The notes beneath the pieces are model-generated. The model searched no databases. It was not told the DNA's origin and saw only the letters and a list, made by a program, of their open reading frames with translations. Positions 10,811 to 21,757 of a stretch of DNA of 64,000 nucleotides are shown here, one piece after another. Every line of letters starts with the position of its first letter. Positions within the stretch are counted from its first letter, which is position 1. This DNA is from Cucumis sativus (taxonomy: Eukaryota > Streptophyta > Magnoliopsida > Cucurbitales > Cucurbitaceae). The stretch spans positions 24,438,607-24,502,606 of the forward strand of contig NC_026656.2 of assembly GCF_000004075.3 (NCBI RefSeq), given 5' to 3'. The position numbers and the translations under genes were made by a program.

Positions 10811-11729
10811 TCTCTTCAGAGATAGCCATTTAGAAAACTATAATATACATTTTAGTAATTAATTAAATATTTAATCAATATTTTGATGAAAAAAATCTGA
10901 ATTTTTATTGACAATTTTATTATTTTGAATAATCCATAACTTAAAGAACTTGAAATGATTCTGATACCTCTTGAAACATCCAAATCAGAGTTCAAATAAA
11001 AAAATATGGCTAAAAGATGGTGATGTGACAGCCAAATAATCAAATCAAACCAATTAGAGAAAACGGGAGGAGTAACACAAGTAGCTTTTGTTCCTTTTTA
11101 ATTGGCTTTTAAAATGAAAATAAATTTAATATTATTATTTATCTTAATTTTTTAAAGTGATGGTGAACTTGTTTTTATTGCGTTTTAAAACAAATTATTT
11201 TTTAAAAAATATATTATTATATTATTGTTTGTGTTTGTGTTCAACGACTTAAATCTCAATCATTTAATTTTCTTTTACTTACGTTGAATGACCCAAATTA
11301 ATTTTAAATTTCAATATCTTTTCCATCTTCTTAAATTCTTCATTTTTCCCAAAATCTAATTGACTTCATCTTGAGTACGAAAATTATTGTTACATACTAT
11401 TTTATCACTCTTGTTATTTAACATAAATTAGTTTTTTTTTTTTTTTTTTACTTTTTCACTCCCCATCTAGGGTTACCATGTGAGTCTAACAGTTAGTTAG
11501 TAGAAGATATGGTGCATGGAGAAAGGTTAGAAATGGTAAATGAGGTAAATTGTGAACTTATGGATATGATGAAATGCCATTACTCTATGCTTCAAAGGAA
11601 TAGCATTCACCTTGTAACTCAGATGATGAAAGGAATCATGAAAGATGGTTTGAGTTTAAAGTATTTGAGAAAGAGAGAGAACATTTTTATTGGGTATGGT
11701 TTTGTTGATTTTTTTTGCTGTGGAATATA
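10811..11729. other. Spacer, no gene recognised
   Basis: AT-rich sequence with a T-run near 11432-11449. The small frame at 11509-11730 (73 codons) resembles no protein I know and has no supporting context. Confidence 0.5.
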
Positions 11730-12810
11730 ATAATTTTATGGATAATTAATTGATTATTTAATTATTTAATAAAAGTTATTATTTTATTGTATAATAATAT
11801 ATGCATGATTATGTTATTATATTTTAAATGTTCATAATCGATTATTATGATAAATTAAGATTAGTATGAGCTATATAATTGATAATCATGGGATGATTAT
11901 ATATGTAGAGACATAAATTATAATAATATTTTCTCATTAGAAAATATGAATTAGACTAACCTCTTTTGAGATTATTATATGGACATGTGTCATAAATAAT
12001 TGATTGTTTTGATCCTTAGACCTGAGAATATCATAGTGTGAAATATAAGAATTAATCTATCTGATGGAATCAAACGTTATCTTTAATCGAATAATTATAA
12101 AGGTTATACTAGAATACGTTATGAATTATGTAGTTGACAATAATTAATCAATATGGAATTTATCCCTCTTATTATAGAGAGATATTTCTAGCCCATCGAT
12201 TAAATGTGATCGTGGAAATGCATAATCGTACTATAAATGAATTAATAAGGGTATTAATATCATTTATTATTTCAATATGCTTATTGATCGAGAAAGCAAT
12301 TGAATTAGATTAAGTAAATTTGTCTATGCCTTATATTAAAATTATAGATATCGCGTGATAAAATAATTAAAACAATAATTATATTAGGATATGTTGAATC
12401 ACTAACTTAATTTAATAAAAGTAACTATAATGTCTTGCTAGAGACCAATTATGGCTTATGGACGAGTAATGAGCCAATTGTCTTATTAAGTTAACCTAAT
12501 AGGTCGCACATGAAAGAACTGAGTCAAATTTGTCGTAATTAATAAATACAATTGGAGATTTGCCATACTATTAGAAAACATAATTAATAAGTCCAATTGG
12601 AGAACTGAAAGCTTATTAGAAATCCTAGGCTTATTAGGAAACTTCAAGAAGTCTATAAATACGACCTTATGAGTCTTATTTTACATACAAGCAAAGACAT
12701 AAAACTCGTTCAAAATAGAAAGAGTCAAAATTTTCACTTTGTGAGGTTCTAACCTTCGAGGAGTCGAATTCCCAATTCGTGTGTGGATACTGTTAGAGAG
12801 CGCATTTGAT
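11730..12810 (+). mobile_element. LTR-like relic (possible solo LTR)
   Basis: This AT-rich block has no coding content. Near its end it has a TATA box in GTCTATAAATACGACC (about 12651-12666) followed by leader-like sequence up to about 12810, a layout typical of a plant LTR with promoter and start of transcription. No matching second LTR or target duplication was found. The family is unknown and the ends are approximate. It is an old, non-coding fossil if the call is right. Confidence 0.35.
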
Positions 12811-12879
12811 TTTGCATTGTTTTGGTGATACGAATTGGAACATTGTTCTTATCAAGAACATATAACAAAATTTTCAGAC

Positions 12880-13050
12880 TTTATCAATAATAGACATTGA
12901 TATACTTCTATTAGTGATATTGATAGAAGTCTATCAATAAATATTATTGATAAAATGCAAAATTTTGGTATAGCTCGTAAATATTTTAATTTATTTTGCT
13001 ATATTTAAAAATGTCATTTTTTTATAAAAATAAATAGATAAAGATATTTG
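12880..13050. repeat. Imperfect inverted repeat of the TATCAATGATAG type
   Basis: Around 12885-12955 the motifs ttatcaataatagaca and tctatcaataaatattattgat face each other around the centre attagtgatattgata. Similar TATCA(C/A)TGATAG-like runs recur at 56800-57160, so this looks like one family of small dispersed non-coding elements. The flank tgctatattt also recurs near other repeats in the window. Confidence 0.45.
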
Positions 13051-13570
13051 ATATTCTCTATAACATTTAATGATTTATAATTTAATTAATAATATTACAT
13101 TTGATTTTAAAATGATAAAATTATCCATTATGAGAAAGGTGAGAAACGAAAGGTAAAATTGTGAAAAAAAAGTTTCTCCTAACAGCTATATATATAAATA
13201 AAAGAAAAAGGTTTCCACACGATTCGAGCGCGCAACCCACCTCTCTCGAACTTCTCTTCCGCTCACCATCTCTCTCTCGCACGCCGGTCACGGCGTAGCT
13301 CAACGCGGCCGAAATCCCTAACCCACCGATTCTCCCTCTTTCTCCACCGATATTTCTCTCTTCTCTTATCAACCACCAACTTTCCATTTATCGGAGTTCG
13401 TTCGACGCATTTGACACCGTCAGCCTCGAGGTCGGATCTGTCTCTCTCTTCTAGTTCGCTTTCCTCATACATCGTGCCATTCAACATCATCCAACTTCGA
13501 TTTCACGATTTCACTGTCCCCTACTGCCGCCTTCGCTAAGTCTAGAAGTTTTGGTAAGCTTGGTAACATC

Positions 13571-13670
13571 TCGTTGTTTAATTAGAAGTGTTTCGAATAC
13601 CTATTAAGTTTCGGCTTGATTCATTGTTTAATTAGAAGAGTTTCGAATATCCATTAAGTTTCGGCTTGAT
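13571..13670. repeat. 50-bp tandem duplication in the SIC leader intron
   Basis: Units 13571-13620 and 13621-13670 share nearly every base, including attagaag(t/a)gtttcgaata and ttaagtttcggcttgat. The period is exactly 50. Confidence 0.9.
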
Positions 13671-13865
13671 TTCCATACTACTTTCCTTGTCGCATGATAG
13701 TGGATGCTTGATTTTGAATTTAGAAGGTAGTTAGAATATTGTCCATTGAAGTTAAGAGTATTTGCTAAGTTCTTGGTAAGGTTTGGAGTAACTTTAGAGA
13801 TCTTGAATGCCCATTAAGTTTATTTGTTACAGTTGAATTAGCCATGGTACTCCGGTCCTAGAGTT

Positions 13866-14030
13866 GAATGTTTTTTTTATATCCGTGAATGTCCGGGCCA
13901 GCTCACGCACCTTGATTAATCTCACGGGACAGCCACTGACTCTACAATATTTGAGTGTCAAGGAAAGCGGTAGGAAATTAATTCGTAGGTAGGTGGTCAC
14001 CATGGATTAAATCCACGACGGATGTGATCT
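13866..14030 (-). mobile_element. tRNA-derived SINE-like element
   Basis: Read on the minus strand, the block starts with a polymerase III B-box-like GGATTTAATCC (complement of about 14003-14015) and ends in a short A-tail, ATATAAAAAAAAC, at about 13868-13880. The body has GCTGGCCCGGACA and CCCGTGAGATTA, which I recall as part of a repeat widespread in dicots. The A-box could not be placed with confidence, and no target duplication was established. Confidence 0.5.
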
Positions 14031-14039
14031 CTCTTCTTT

Positions 14040-14750
14040 CCTTACTCAGGTGGTTCATTGTTAGAGAGGGGAGGAGAGATGCACATGTTTGGATTCCTAA
14101 TCCTAGTCAGGGATTTTATTGTGATTCTTTGTTTTGATTGTTGTTGGATCCCACTCCCCCTTCGGTCTTTGATGTGGCTACGAGGACTAAGATTCTGAAG
14201 AAAGTTAGGTTTTTTATTTGGCTGGTCTTGCTTGGCCAGGTTAACATTGTTAATAGGTTTGTTAGGAGGACTTCACTTGTCGGGCCTTCTTGTTGTTTGC
14301 TGTGTCGAATGGCGGAGGAAGATCTTGATCACCTTTTCTGAGATTGCCATTTTGCAAGGGCTGTATGGTGCTCCTTTCTTCATGAGTTCAGTTTTAGCTT
14401 TGCCAGCTCAAGGAGTGTTAGAGTGACAATTGAGGAGTTCCTTTCTCCATTCACTTTTTGGTGATGAGGGTGGCTTTTTATGCACTATTATTTGTGATAT
14501 TTGGAGCGAGAGGAATGATACAGTGTTTAGGGGTAGAGAGAGGGGAATAGTGAGATTTGTTCTTTGCCTAGATTTCAAGTGTCTCTTTGGACTTTGGTTG
14601 CAAAGAACTTTTGTAGCTATTCTATAGGTAATATTTTACTTATTTGGTCCCCCTTCCTTTAAAAGGGTGGTTTTGTGGGCTGGTTTTTTTTTGTATGCCC
14701 TTGTGTTCTTTCATTCTTTTTCAATGAAAGTTGTTTTTATCAAAAAATGC
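14040..14750 (+). mobile_element. LINE 3' fragment with reverse-transcriptase zinc-binding domain
   Basis: Frames here read KVRFFIWLVLLGQVNIVNRF, then CCLLCRMAEEDLDHLF and, after a stop, DCHFARAVWCSFLHEF. This is the zf-RVT domain (C-x2-C ... H ... C) at the end of plant LINE ORF2 proteins. Further in-frame stops and a frame change near 14335-14500 show it is dead. The 3' end reads TCAATGAAAGTTGTTTTTAT then CAAAAAA, which fits a LINE tail. It lies in the sense orientation inside the probable SIC leader intron. Confidence 0.75.
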
Positions 14751-15150
14751 GTGTGGGGACCATGGAGAGGTTTTAGTAGGGTTTTAAGGATTAGTGTGAG
14801 GGCAGAGTGTTTTGGAAGGAACGAGAGATCAGTAGAGGAATGACAACTTTCTTGAACAGCCAGGGACCTTAAGTATTCTTGTGTTTCTTGATCTTCTTGC
14901 TTGTATTTGTTATTCTTGCTATTTCCCTCGTAATCATTGGAACCCATGGTTATTTGATGTTTGACAGTAATTGCAATACTAATACATAGGGTGGAAGCTA
15001 ATTCCCCGTTCTTGGATTGTGGTGTATTTTTTATTTGTAGGAACTTAGGTACCTAACAGAGTCTTTGTGTTTCATTGTGCTTGTCGAATTTGTTGGGTGG
15101 TTTCAATTATGACGAATGATAATGATTGAGAAATGATATTGTTAGGTTGA

Positions 15151-17716
15151 ATGGAAGAATCAGAAAAACGAAGGGAGAGGCTGAGAGCAATGCGAATGGA
15201 AGCTGCTCAGGCTGATGTAGCTAATTATGTCGAAACTTCTCTGCCTAATCATCTGTCTAATCCATTGGTTGAATCATCAGCTACCATGGTAGGGCAATTA
15301 GCACCATGTACGGCCCCAAGATTTGACTATTACACAAATCCTATGGCTGCATTTTCTACTAGTAAGAAGAAAGGGAAGATTGAGAATCAACCTGTGTCTG
15401 ATAATTTTGTTCCTTACCACCACAACACTTCTTCAACAACTTATTTTCCACCAACTTTTCCAGGTAATTTTTTGTTTTCTTAAATTACTTGTGCATAAAA
15501 ATATATGAAGGGTCGTATAATGGGAATAAGATACTGAGTTACTTGTTTGTTAATGGATGTTTGATTTTAAAAATGTCGAATTGCAAATAGAGGGATCAAA
15601 TATGGTATAATGTGTCGGATAATTATGTTTCCTCTCCATAGAAACATGTTACAGAAAAAATAACTTCCCTATGAATAAAGTTACGTAATCTATTAACAAA
15701 AACTAGTGAAAGGTCCTCCAACTTGAGGTTGTAAAATGAACTAAGTCACAAATTCCTTTGATTTTAGCTTTCCTCTTTAATATGGTTTGGTGCCAAAAAA
15801 GATAAGTCAAATGATCCATACGGATAAGATTAACACTGGTAGTATACTGACAATGAAGGCAGTATTGAATTGCTGTAATTTTGCATGGCACGTTGACAAA
15901 TTTCAAGGGTGGGACACTATTGCTTGAGCGAGTGTGAGTTTGTTGATAGTGTGGTGTTACTTTTTTAGATGGTACATCTTTTCACTAGGAAGGGTTATTT
16001 GATTGAACTTTATCGTTCAACAGCTAACGGTAACTTACTAGGAGCTTAAGGGTCTACTTTTTAGAGCTTTTAGGTTTTAGAAATGGTTATCGAGTGATGC
16101 TATTAGGAAGCGGAAGTGTTTTTGGTCTAGAGCAATTAACAAAAAACCTGTGTCATGGAGCCAAGCCATTAAGCTTTTGATATGCCTCTATTACTGCAGT
16201 AAAGACGGGCTATGCTTTCAAAACCCGAGAAACCAACAGGACATTTGTAATTTTACTTGCATGTTTCAATAAAATAAGGTAGAAAGAAAAGAAATTTACA
16301 GGCTATATGTTTCAATGGAGACAGTCCTTAACTATATTTTGAAGAAAGTAGAGATTTATTTCCTGTTGTATCCCATACCTATACTCCCTACATGAAGTGT
16401 CAAAGCAAATTCCCACAAATAAGGTGGCTTGGCTGCACTCTTGTTGGACATCCCCGTAGCAAATTGTGCATTGCTTTCTCAATCAAAGCTGTTGGATTGG
16501 AATGTATTCTAAGAGATGCATCATACTTTAGGGGGATTTGCAGTTCTTAGAGATACATAACTTGCAAGAAATTTAATGATAAAAGTTAAATCTCTCCTTT
16601 ACAGCTTCTTATTTGTTTGATTAACTAATATTAAATGTCACAGATATTAAAAATTTAATTAGTGTCTCGGAATAAATGTTTTTGTCTGTTTCACAAGCTT
16701 TCCTTGGGGGAATCAATTTTGTTTATAACAGAAATGCACATCACTCTCTCTATGCTCGTGTAGTTTGATTATAGTTCCTAATTCCTCGCTATGGTTTGAT
16801 GTCATACCATCGTGGAAGCTGTAATATTTCCTTCGTATTGAGTTAATATGTGATGTTATTGGTGGAATTAGGAAGAATCCCTTCTGGTGTTCAGTTATCA
16901 TTTTTGTTAATGCTTTTTAATTGCATTTGGTTCCCATCCTCGGTGTGGTCTTTCATCCAACGTATGGTAGTTTGGGAATCACTTTTCTCCTTCAAGTATA
17001 AATATACTATTGTGTTGTAGGATTGGGAAACCCTGAAATGTCTCCCTCTTCTACTCATCAAATCCATCAAATATTCACTTGACCAGAGAACTTTCTATGC
17101 ACTAGGTGATAGTGAAGCTGGTGGCCATGGTAGACCAGGAATGCCTAGACCTTATGCTGTGAATCAAGGAGATCTACATATGTGGCGTGGACCGAGAGGA
17201 CCATTTGTCAACCAGTTCCCTACCCAGCCACCGAGGGAGATGAACTCCCCCAGCCATGTATCTGGACCAAGAGGCAACCCTTACACTAATCCTACTCAAA
17301 ACAGGGCTAATTACCGTAGTTCAAGCCCTAACCCTGGGTTCCGAGGCAGTTTTAGTCCAGGTAGAGGCAGCTATGGACATCATGGCAATATGACTCCTAG
17401 TCCAAGATTTGGCTATGGACGAGCTACTGGTTCTCATGGTCGTCATTCTTCATCAGACAAATCTGGACCAGAACAATTTTACAACATCTCCATGCTTGAA
17501 GATCCCTGGAAGGTTCTGCAACCTTGTATTTGGACGACAATTGCTCCATTGAGTAACTCTGCAAAACCTTCGGAATATTGGATTTCCAAGTTTGGTACAA
17601 AGAAAGCAAGAGTTTCAGATTCCTCTTCTAGCAGGTCAAGCTCTCAACAACCTAGCCTCGCCGAGTACCTGGCTGCCTCCTTCAAGGAAGCAATCGAGGA
17701 AGCACCAAATGCGTGA
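15151..17716 (+). CDS. SIC: SICKLE homologue, two coding exons
   Basis: Exon 1 is 15151-15463 and ends CAG|GTAATT. It begins MEESEKRRERLRAMRMEAAQ, the hallmark N-terminus of plant SICKLE proteins. Exon 2 ends at 17716 and is rich in proline, glycine and serine. It contains FYNISMLEDPWKVLQP, the conserved C-terminal signature. Arabidopsis SICKLE is a nuclear proline-rich protein of about 320 residues needed for miRNA biogenesis and normal splicing. Joining 15463 to 17106 keeps phase (G|GT = Gly, then DSEAGGHGRPG) and gives about 307 residues. A stronger-looking acceptor TTGTGTTGTAG ends at 17020. From there the frame reads GLGNPEMSPSSTHQIHQIFT and stops, while the downstream frame upstream of DSEAGG reads DQRTFYALG. 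This suggests a frame disturbance near 17075-17085, or an assembly error; the 17105 acceptor avoids it. The intron is about 1.6 kb. Confidence 0.82.
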
Positions 17717-18422
17717 AACATTTTATTCAGGCATTTCATGCTTACTGTAGTACTCAAGTTCAGCTTTGTCGAAAGCCCAGCCTAATTTTTCTCTATAGAC
17801 TGGTTTGATGTTGTAAATCTATAGTGATTATTATGACAGTTCTGTCTCTATGTTATGTTTAGTTAGTGATGTTTTTTTATGAATCTTGTTTAGATTATGT
17901 ACATGATTCAGCCTCTATTAGAATCCTTGTTGTCAAATGCTCTTCTTTGTTAAGAATTTAATAGGATTGAGTTCTCAATTCTCGTAGTTGATCCACTATA
18001 TAATACTTAAATTTAATAGGATTGAGTTCTCAATTCTCTTATTTGAATAGATTGATTTCTTTTTGCCTATGTAATTGAGTCTTGTTCCTACCCTCTCTAT
18101 CTTCCCGTAATGTTTGTTTTTTCACCTACAACTACTGTTAGTAGTTACTGAAAATTATAATTTGTTTTTCAAACTATGTTAAATGAAGGGAAATTATTTT
18201 ACTTTGGTGCATTCTTTAACATTTCCCACCTCCTCGATTCCACCATTCTTGGTTTTCATCTCTTCATAAACATTTGATTTTGGTGCATTCTTTATCATTT
18301 CGTACGTTTTATAGTTTTTAATTTAATTAAAAAAGCTTTCATTTTTCTCCCCCCTTCAACCTCATTCAATCCTGATCTTCTGTTTCGTGTTTTCTGTTAT
18401 ATATATATATATATGTTCGTTC
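17717..18422. other. SIC 3' flank and degenerate snoRNA leader
   Basis: The 3' untranslated region of SIC is followed by a 29-base direct repeat: 17955-17983 and 18010-18038 both read aatttaataggattgagttc plus caattctc-type sequence. From about 18215 the sequence resembles the transcribed leader of the minus-strand snoRNA cluster (for example ggttttcatctcttca and ttggtgcattctt). I see no site II or telo-box here, unlike at 8277-8370. Confidence 0.6.
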
Positions 18423-18519
18423 AAGTGCTGTGATGATGCTATATTTTATGGACTAGAGTTTCCGATCTGGGTATTATTCCCGGTATCTGATTGGTATACC
18501 CTTGGCTGTCTTAGCACTT
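18423..18519 (+). ncRNA. C/D-box snoRNA copy with altered D box (probable pseudogene)
   Basis: This is the paralogue of the unit at 7979-8075 on the other strand. The terminal stem AAGTGCT/AGCACTT is kept and the C box GTGATGA (18430-18436) is perfect. The D box position (18510-18513) reads CTTA instead of CTGA. The guide ACCCTTGGCTGT is unchanged. A D-box change of this kind normally prevents snoRNP assembly, so the copy is probably non-functional. It lies about 700 bases downstream of SIC in the same direction. Confidence 0.65.
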
Positions 18520-18569
18520 CCTTGATTCGTATCATCATCTTGATTGTCTTTTTATCTGAATCTTGTGCA

Positions 18570-18692
18570 AACAATGATGGTATTCTTTAAGGCTTGTTTC
18601 TCAAAGCATTCGCAGTGGCCGCTTAAGAGCTTTTGCCTTCGTCGGGCTTGAGAGCTATTGCTGCTTTATCATTCTTTAGATGTCTGAGTTCT
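18570..18692 (+). pseudogene. U14 snoRNA copy, degenerate
   Basis: This aligns along its whole length with the two minus-strand U14 genes. The C box is ATGATGG (18574-18580), with the last A lost. Domain A is changed to GCATTCGCAGT, and domain B reads CATTCTTTAGATGTCTGAG where the others have CCTTCCTTGGATGTCTGAG. The D box CTGA (18684-18687) remains. Changes in both the C box and the guide suggest decay. Confidence 0.72.
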
Positions 18693-20209
18693 TTAAATAT
18701 ACGTTGTCCACTAATGGTGTGTTAGCTAACGTTCATAGTTCCACAAAGAGAGCAATATAATAAGAAAGAATGTTCTTTGACTATAAAAGATGTCATTAGG
18801 TTAAATAGTTTATATATCGTGCTTCTCTCTAAACTCAAAAGCGTAAATAACCATAAATAATAGAAAAAGATGAAATTCTACCGTAAATGTGAAATAGATA
18901 AAAATTGAGTTACTCGATAAATGTGTAAACTTTAATGCTGATCTTATTATTGAAGTCGAGTTGTTTAACACCAATTTAGAAGCCGATAGATCAAACAATC
19001 CCCAAGTTCCAAAACTGAACAATCATGTTTCTAAGTTTGCCTAAAGAAAAAATCAATCTCTCGTCCATAGTTGTTGAAAGAAAATTCAAGAAATTTCAAT
19101 TCTCTGATTGAAAACAACGTTAAATTTCCTCGTCTCTTACATTTTTTTTTGTTCTCACCAAAACTCATTATATCTCTTTCAATTTCCCAAAAATAAATAC
19201 GATTGTGGAGATGAGAATTATGTACTTGTTGTACGGTCTTGTCAATGATCACTGCATAGTTTCAAAAAAATGATTTCCTTTTCCTACTTTTAAGTTATTT
19301 AAGTTATAGGTTTTCGAGGCCTCTACAAATTGTTTAGAAAAAATAATTGATTATTACAAAATGTGTGCTATAACAATTTGAATATAAAACTTTAAATGCA
19401 AACTATTTTAGTTTTATACTAATATGTGATAGAATTATAGACTAAAATAGTTTGTATTTTAGGTGTAAAGTATCGGAGTATAAGTTATGATAGTTTTTAT
19501 GTTCATCGTCCGGGGTGTGATTTATTTTAGTTTATTTATTTGCGAGTGTTCGAGTAAGTTTACAAGTATTTTAACTAATTTTACGAGACAACTTGTTTGA
19601 CTCTACAACACTTGTGTTGTTATCTTAAAAGAATATTGATGATAAACTTACAAGATATCATAGATAGTAAAAGAAAATTGTAAAGAGGAAAAAATCAATG
19701 TTTTGACCAACTTCTAATTAGAAACTTTAGAGGAGATTTTGTTTCTTTGTTTGAGGTGGTTTAATCTTTAATCTAAAATTTTGAAACAATGTTTTATCTT
19801 CTTAGTTTGAACCGATTCAATTCTAAGTCGACCCAAGCTTGATTTATCGGTGCAAAAATTTGCACATGTGGATCCTCGATGGTAGCCACTTCACATTTGC
19901 TAGATCCTAAAACAACTTTAACAATATATAGATACTAAATCGTAACCACGATAAAGAAACTAAAATGTTATTTTTAAACGTTCAAGAACCAAATTGTTTT
20001 TTTAGTAAATATACAATGGACAAATGTTTATTACAATCTAAATCGTCACTATCAAGACTAGATTTGATAATTTTTTAAAAATACTTTTTTGTGTTTGAAA
20101 GTTTTACTTATTTTCTTGAAATTTGATTGTTGCAGTCTTTTATATATTCTAAGTTAACATTTACATTTTTAGCTAAATTTAAATAATAGTAGTATACTAT
20201 TTAAATGAT
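18693..20209. other. Spacer with a perfect 14-bp inverted repeat
   Basis: No gene is recognised. At 19399-19412 CAAACTATTTTAGT is the exact reverse complement of 19441-19454, with a 28-base loop, and pairing continues imperfectly outward. The rest is AT-rich. Confidence 0.55.
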
Positions 20210-20266
20210 GCGTTTGTAGTCCAAGGGTTAGGATAATTGCCTTCCAAGCAATAGACTCGGATTTGA
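20210..20266 (+). pseudogene. tRNA-Gly(TCC) relic, 3' end lost
   Basis: The sequence begins GCGTTTGTAGTCCAAGGGTT and continues with AGGATAATTGCCTTCCAAGC. That is the acceptor 5' strand, D-arm and anticodon arm of plant nuclear tRNA-Gly with anticodon TCC in the loop CTTCCAA. The T-arm is degraded (ACTCGGATTTGAG in place of ACCCGGGTTCGAC) and the 3' acceptor strand is missing. It could also be the tRNA-like head of a SINE, but no such body was recognised. Confidence 0.75.
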
Positions 20267-20879
20267 GAGATAAACTAGCTAGTGTCAATTTAAAAATTCA
20301 AACAGTTAGCATTAATTGGATAGGAAAGGACAAAAGCTATTTCCAGTCATATCCTCGAGTCTCTCTCTTCCTCGAGAAACTTAGCATAACCTAAGGTAAG
20401 TGATTTGTCTACTGGATAGTAAGGATCACTACTTACGTTATGTTTTGTGTTCCCTCAAGTTCATTGTGATCCTTAATGTCATTACTTATGTAATGTTATC
20501 ATTCATACATTATGCCTATGTTAATACCTAAATAAGAAACATGTATTCATAACAATGGTTGTGAGAAAGCAAACAAGAATAAAATTTTACTTGAAATGCA
20601 TGTGAAAATTCACACCAACAGTGCTTCTCGACATAATTTTTTCTTCTCATTCTTCTTGTTAGACATGCACATCCCCAAATATTTAGATATTTTTCTATTT
20701 AAATTGACTCGAATTATTTGAATTTAAACTTGGAATTTTAAAAATTTAAATGGTTATTTGGATTAGATAATTAGATTTAAATTAAAGGACACTAAAGTTA
20801 AGGATTAAATGAGAAATTGAGTTTATGTAGAGAGTTTTTGAATTTTTAAGAAAGGGAAAGGAAATAGGAAAATCACAAT

Positions 20880-21600
20880 TCCAAATTCTCCCCCTCCCTA
20901 TTTGCCTTAAAACATGAGCTGCTTTATTGACAATTTTCTCATTAAGCCCACTGTAGAATCGATCCATGATAGTTTCCTCATCCTCTTTCTCATATATGTT
21001 AACCTCCTCAAGTAGTAACAACTCTTGATAGCAAGTGTTCACACTTTTGCTCCCTTGTTTCAAAGCTTGCAGTTTGTGGAAACCTTTAGGAACCAAACAC
21101 TTACTCATTAGCACCTTCATTTCTTTCCATGAGAGTGTTGCATGATTTCCAGTTCTTCTTCTGTGCGATAATAAATACCTCCACCATATTACAACGTAGA
21201 AACAATAAGTTTTACCTTTCTCTTTTTATTGTAGTGATGATATTTAAATATCACATCAGTTTACTTCTCATACAAAAGATATGAGGAATAAATTGATGTA
21301 ACATGATTTGATCTTGATGTAACATGATTTGATCAACATGGTAACTGTTTTCTCAAACCTCTTCTTCCTCTTAGATATGTCACTCCCCTCTCCTATGCCG
21401 ATTTATTATAGTGTCAGAGTTAGATTCACTTTGCTCTGAGTTTTCTTCCTCATCAGAATTCTCCACAACCTGTCTCCTTACTTTGAGTATTTTTCTAGCT
21501 TGAAACCTTTGTTCTAGTTTATCTAACCTTACGTTCATTAAGGTCTCCAAGTGTTGCATGACTTTCTAATTGAGTTCTTGTTACTGTCCATGTGGAGTAC
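20880..21600 (-). mobile_element. Ty3/Gypsy gag relic
   Basis: Minus-strand frames give MKVLMSKCLVPKGFHKLQAL and, beyond it, EETIMDRFYSGLNEKIVN. These match the gag region of plant Ty3/Gypsy retrotransposons. An upstream piece around 21420-21560 reads like the N-terminal part of the same protein. It is a broken fragment without LTRs or pol nearby, so it is an old fossil. The ends are approximate. Confidence 0.65.
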
Positions 21601-21757
21601 CTCTATAGCTACAAAACAAAAACAAGTGAAAGAAAATGTGGACCTCACAAATCACTCCTTCACACATGTTTCTATCAATAGGTAATGTCCACTTGTGTTC
21701 ACACTCAACATGGTACAATATCAATACCAAACAGATTGAAGAAAGAAAAAGAAATAC

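Larger units (their letters stand above)
13200..15144 (+). other. SIC: Probable 5' untranslated exon and leader intron of SIC
   Basis: A GC-richer, pyrimidine-rich stretch at about 13200-13553 lies just downstream of a TATATATAAATA box (about 13180-13195) and looks like a transcribed leader. A donor-like TTTTG|GTAAGC occurs near 13553. An acceptor-like TTGTTAG lies just before the ATG at 15151. The intervening 1.6 kb would be a leader intron that has gathered a SINE and a LINE fragment. This is inferred from composition and splice motifs only. Confidence 0.45.

Noticed and set aside
18387-18590. 67-codon frame with a membrane-like segment
   Set aside because: It overlaps the snoRNA copies and reads through their conserved boxes, so it is incidental.
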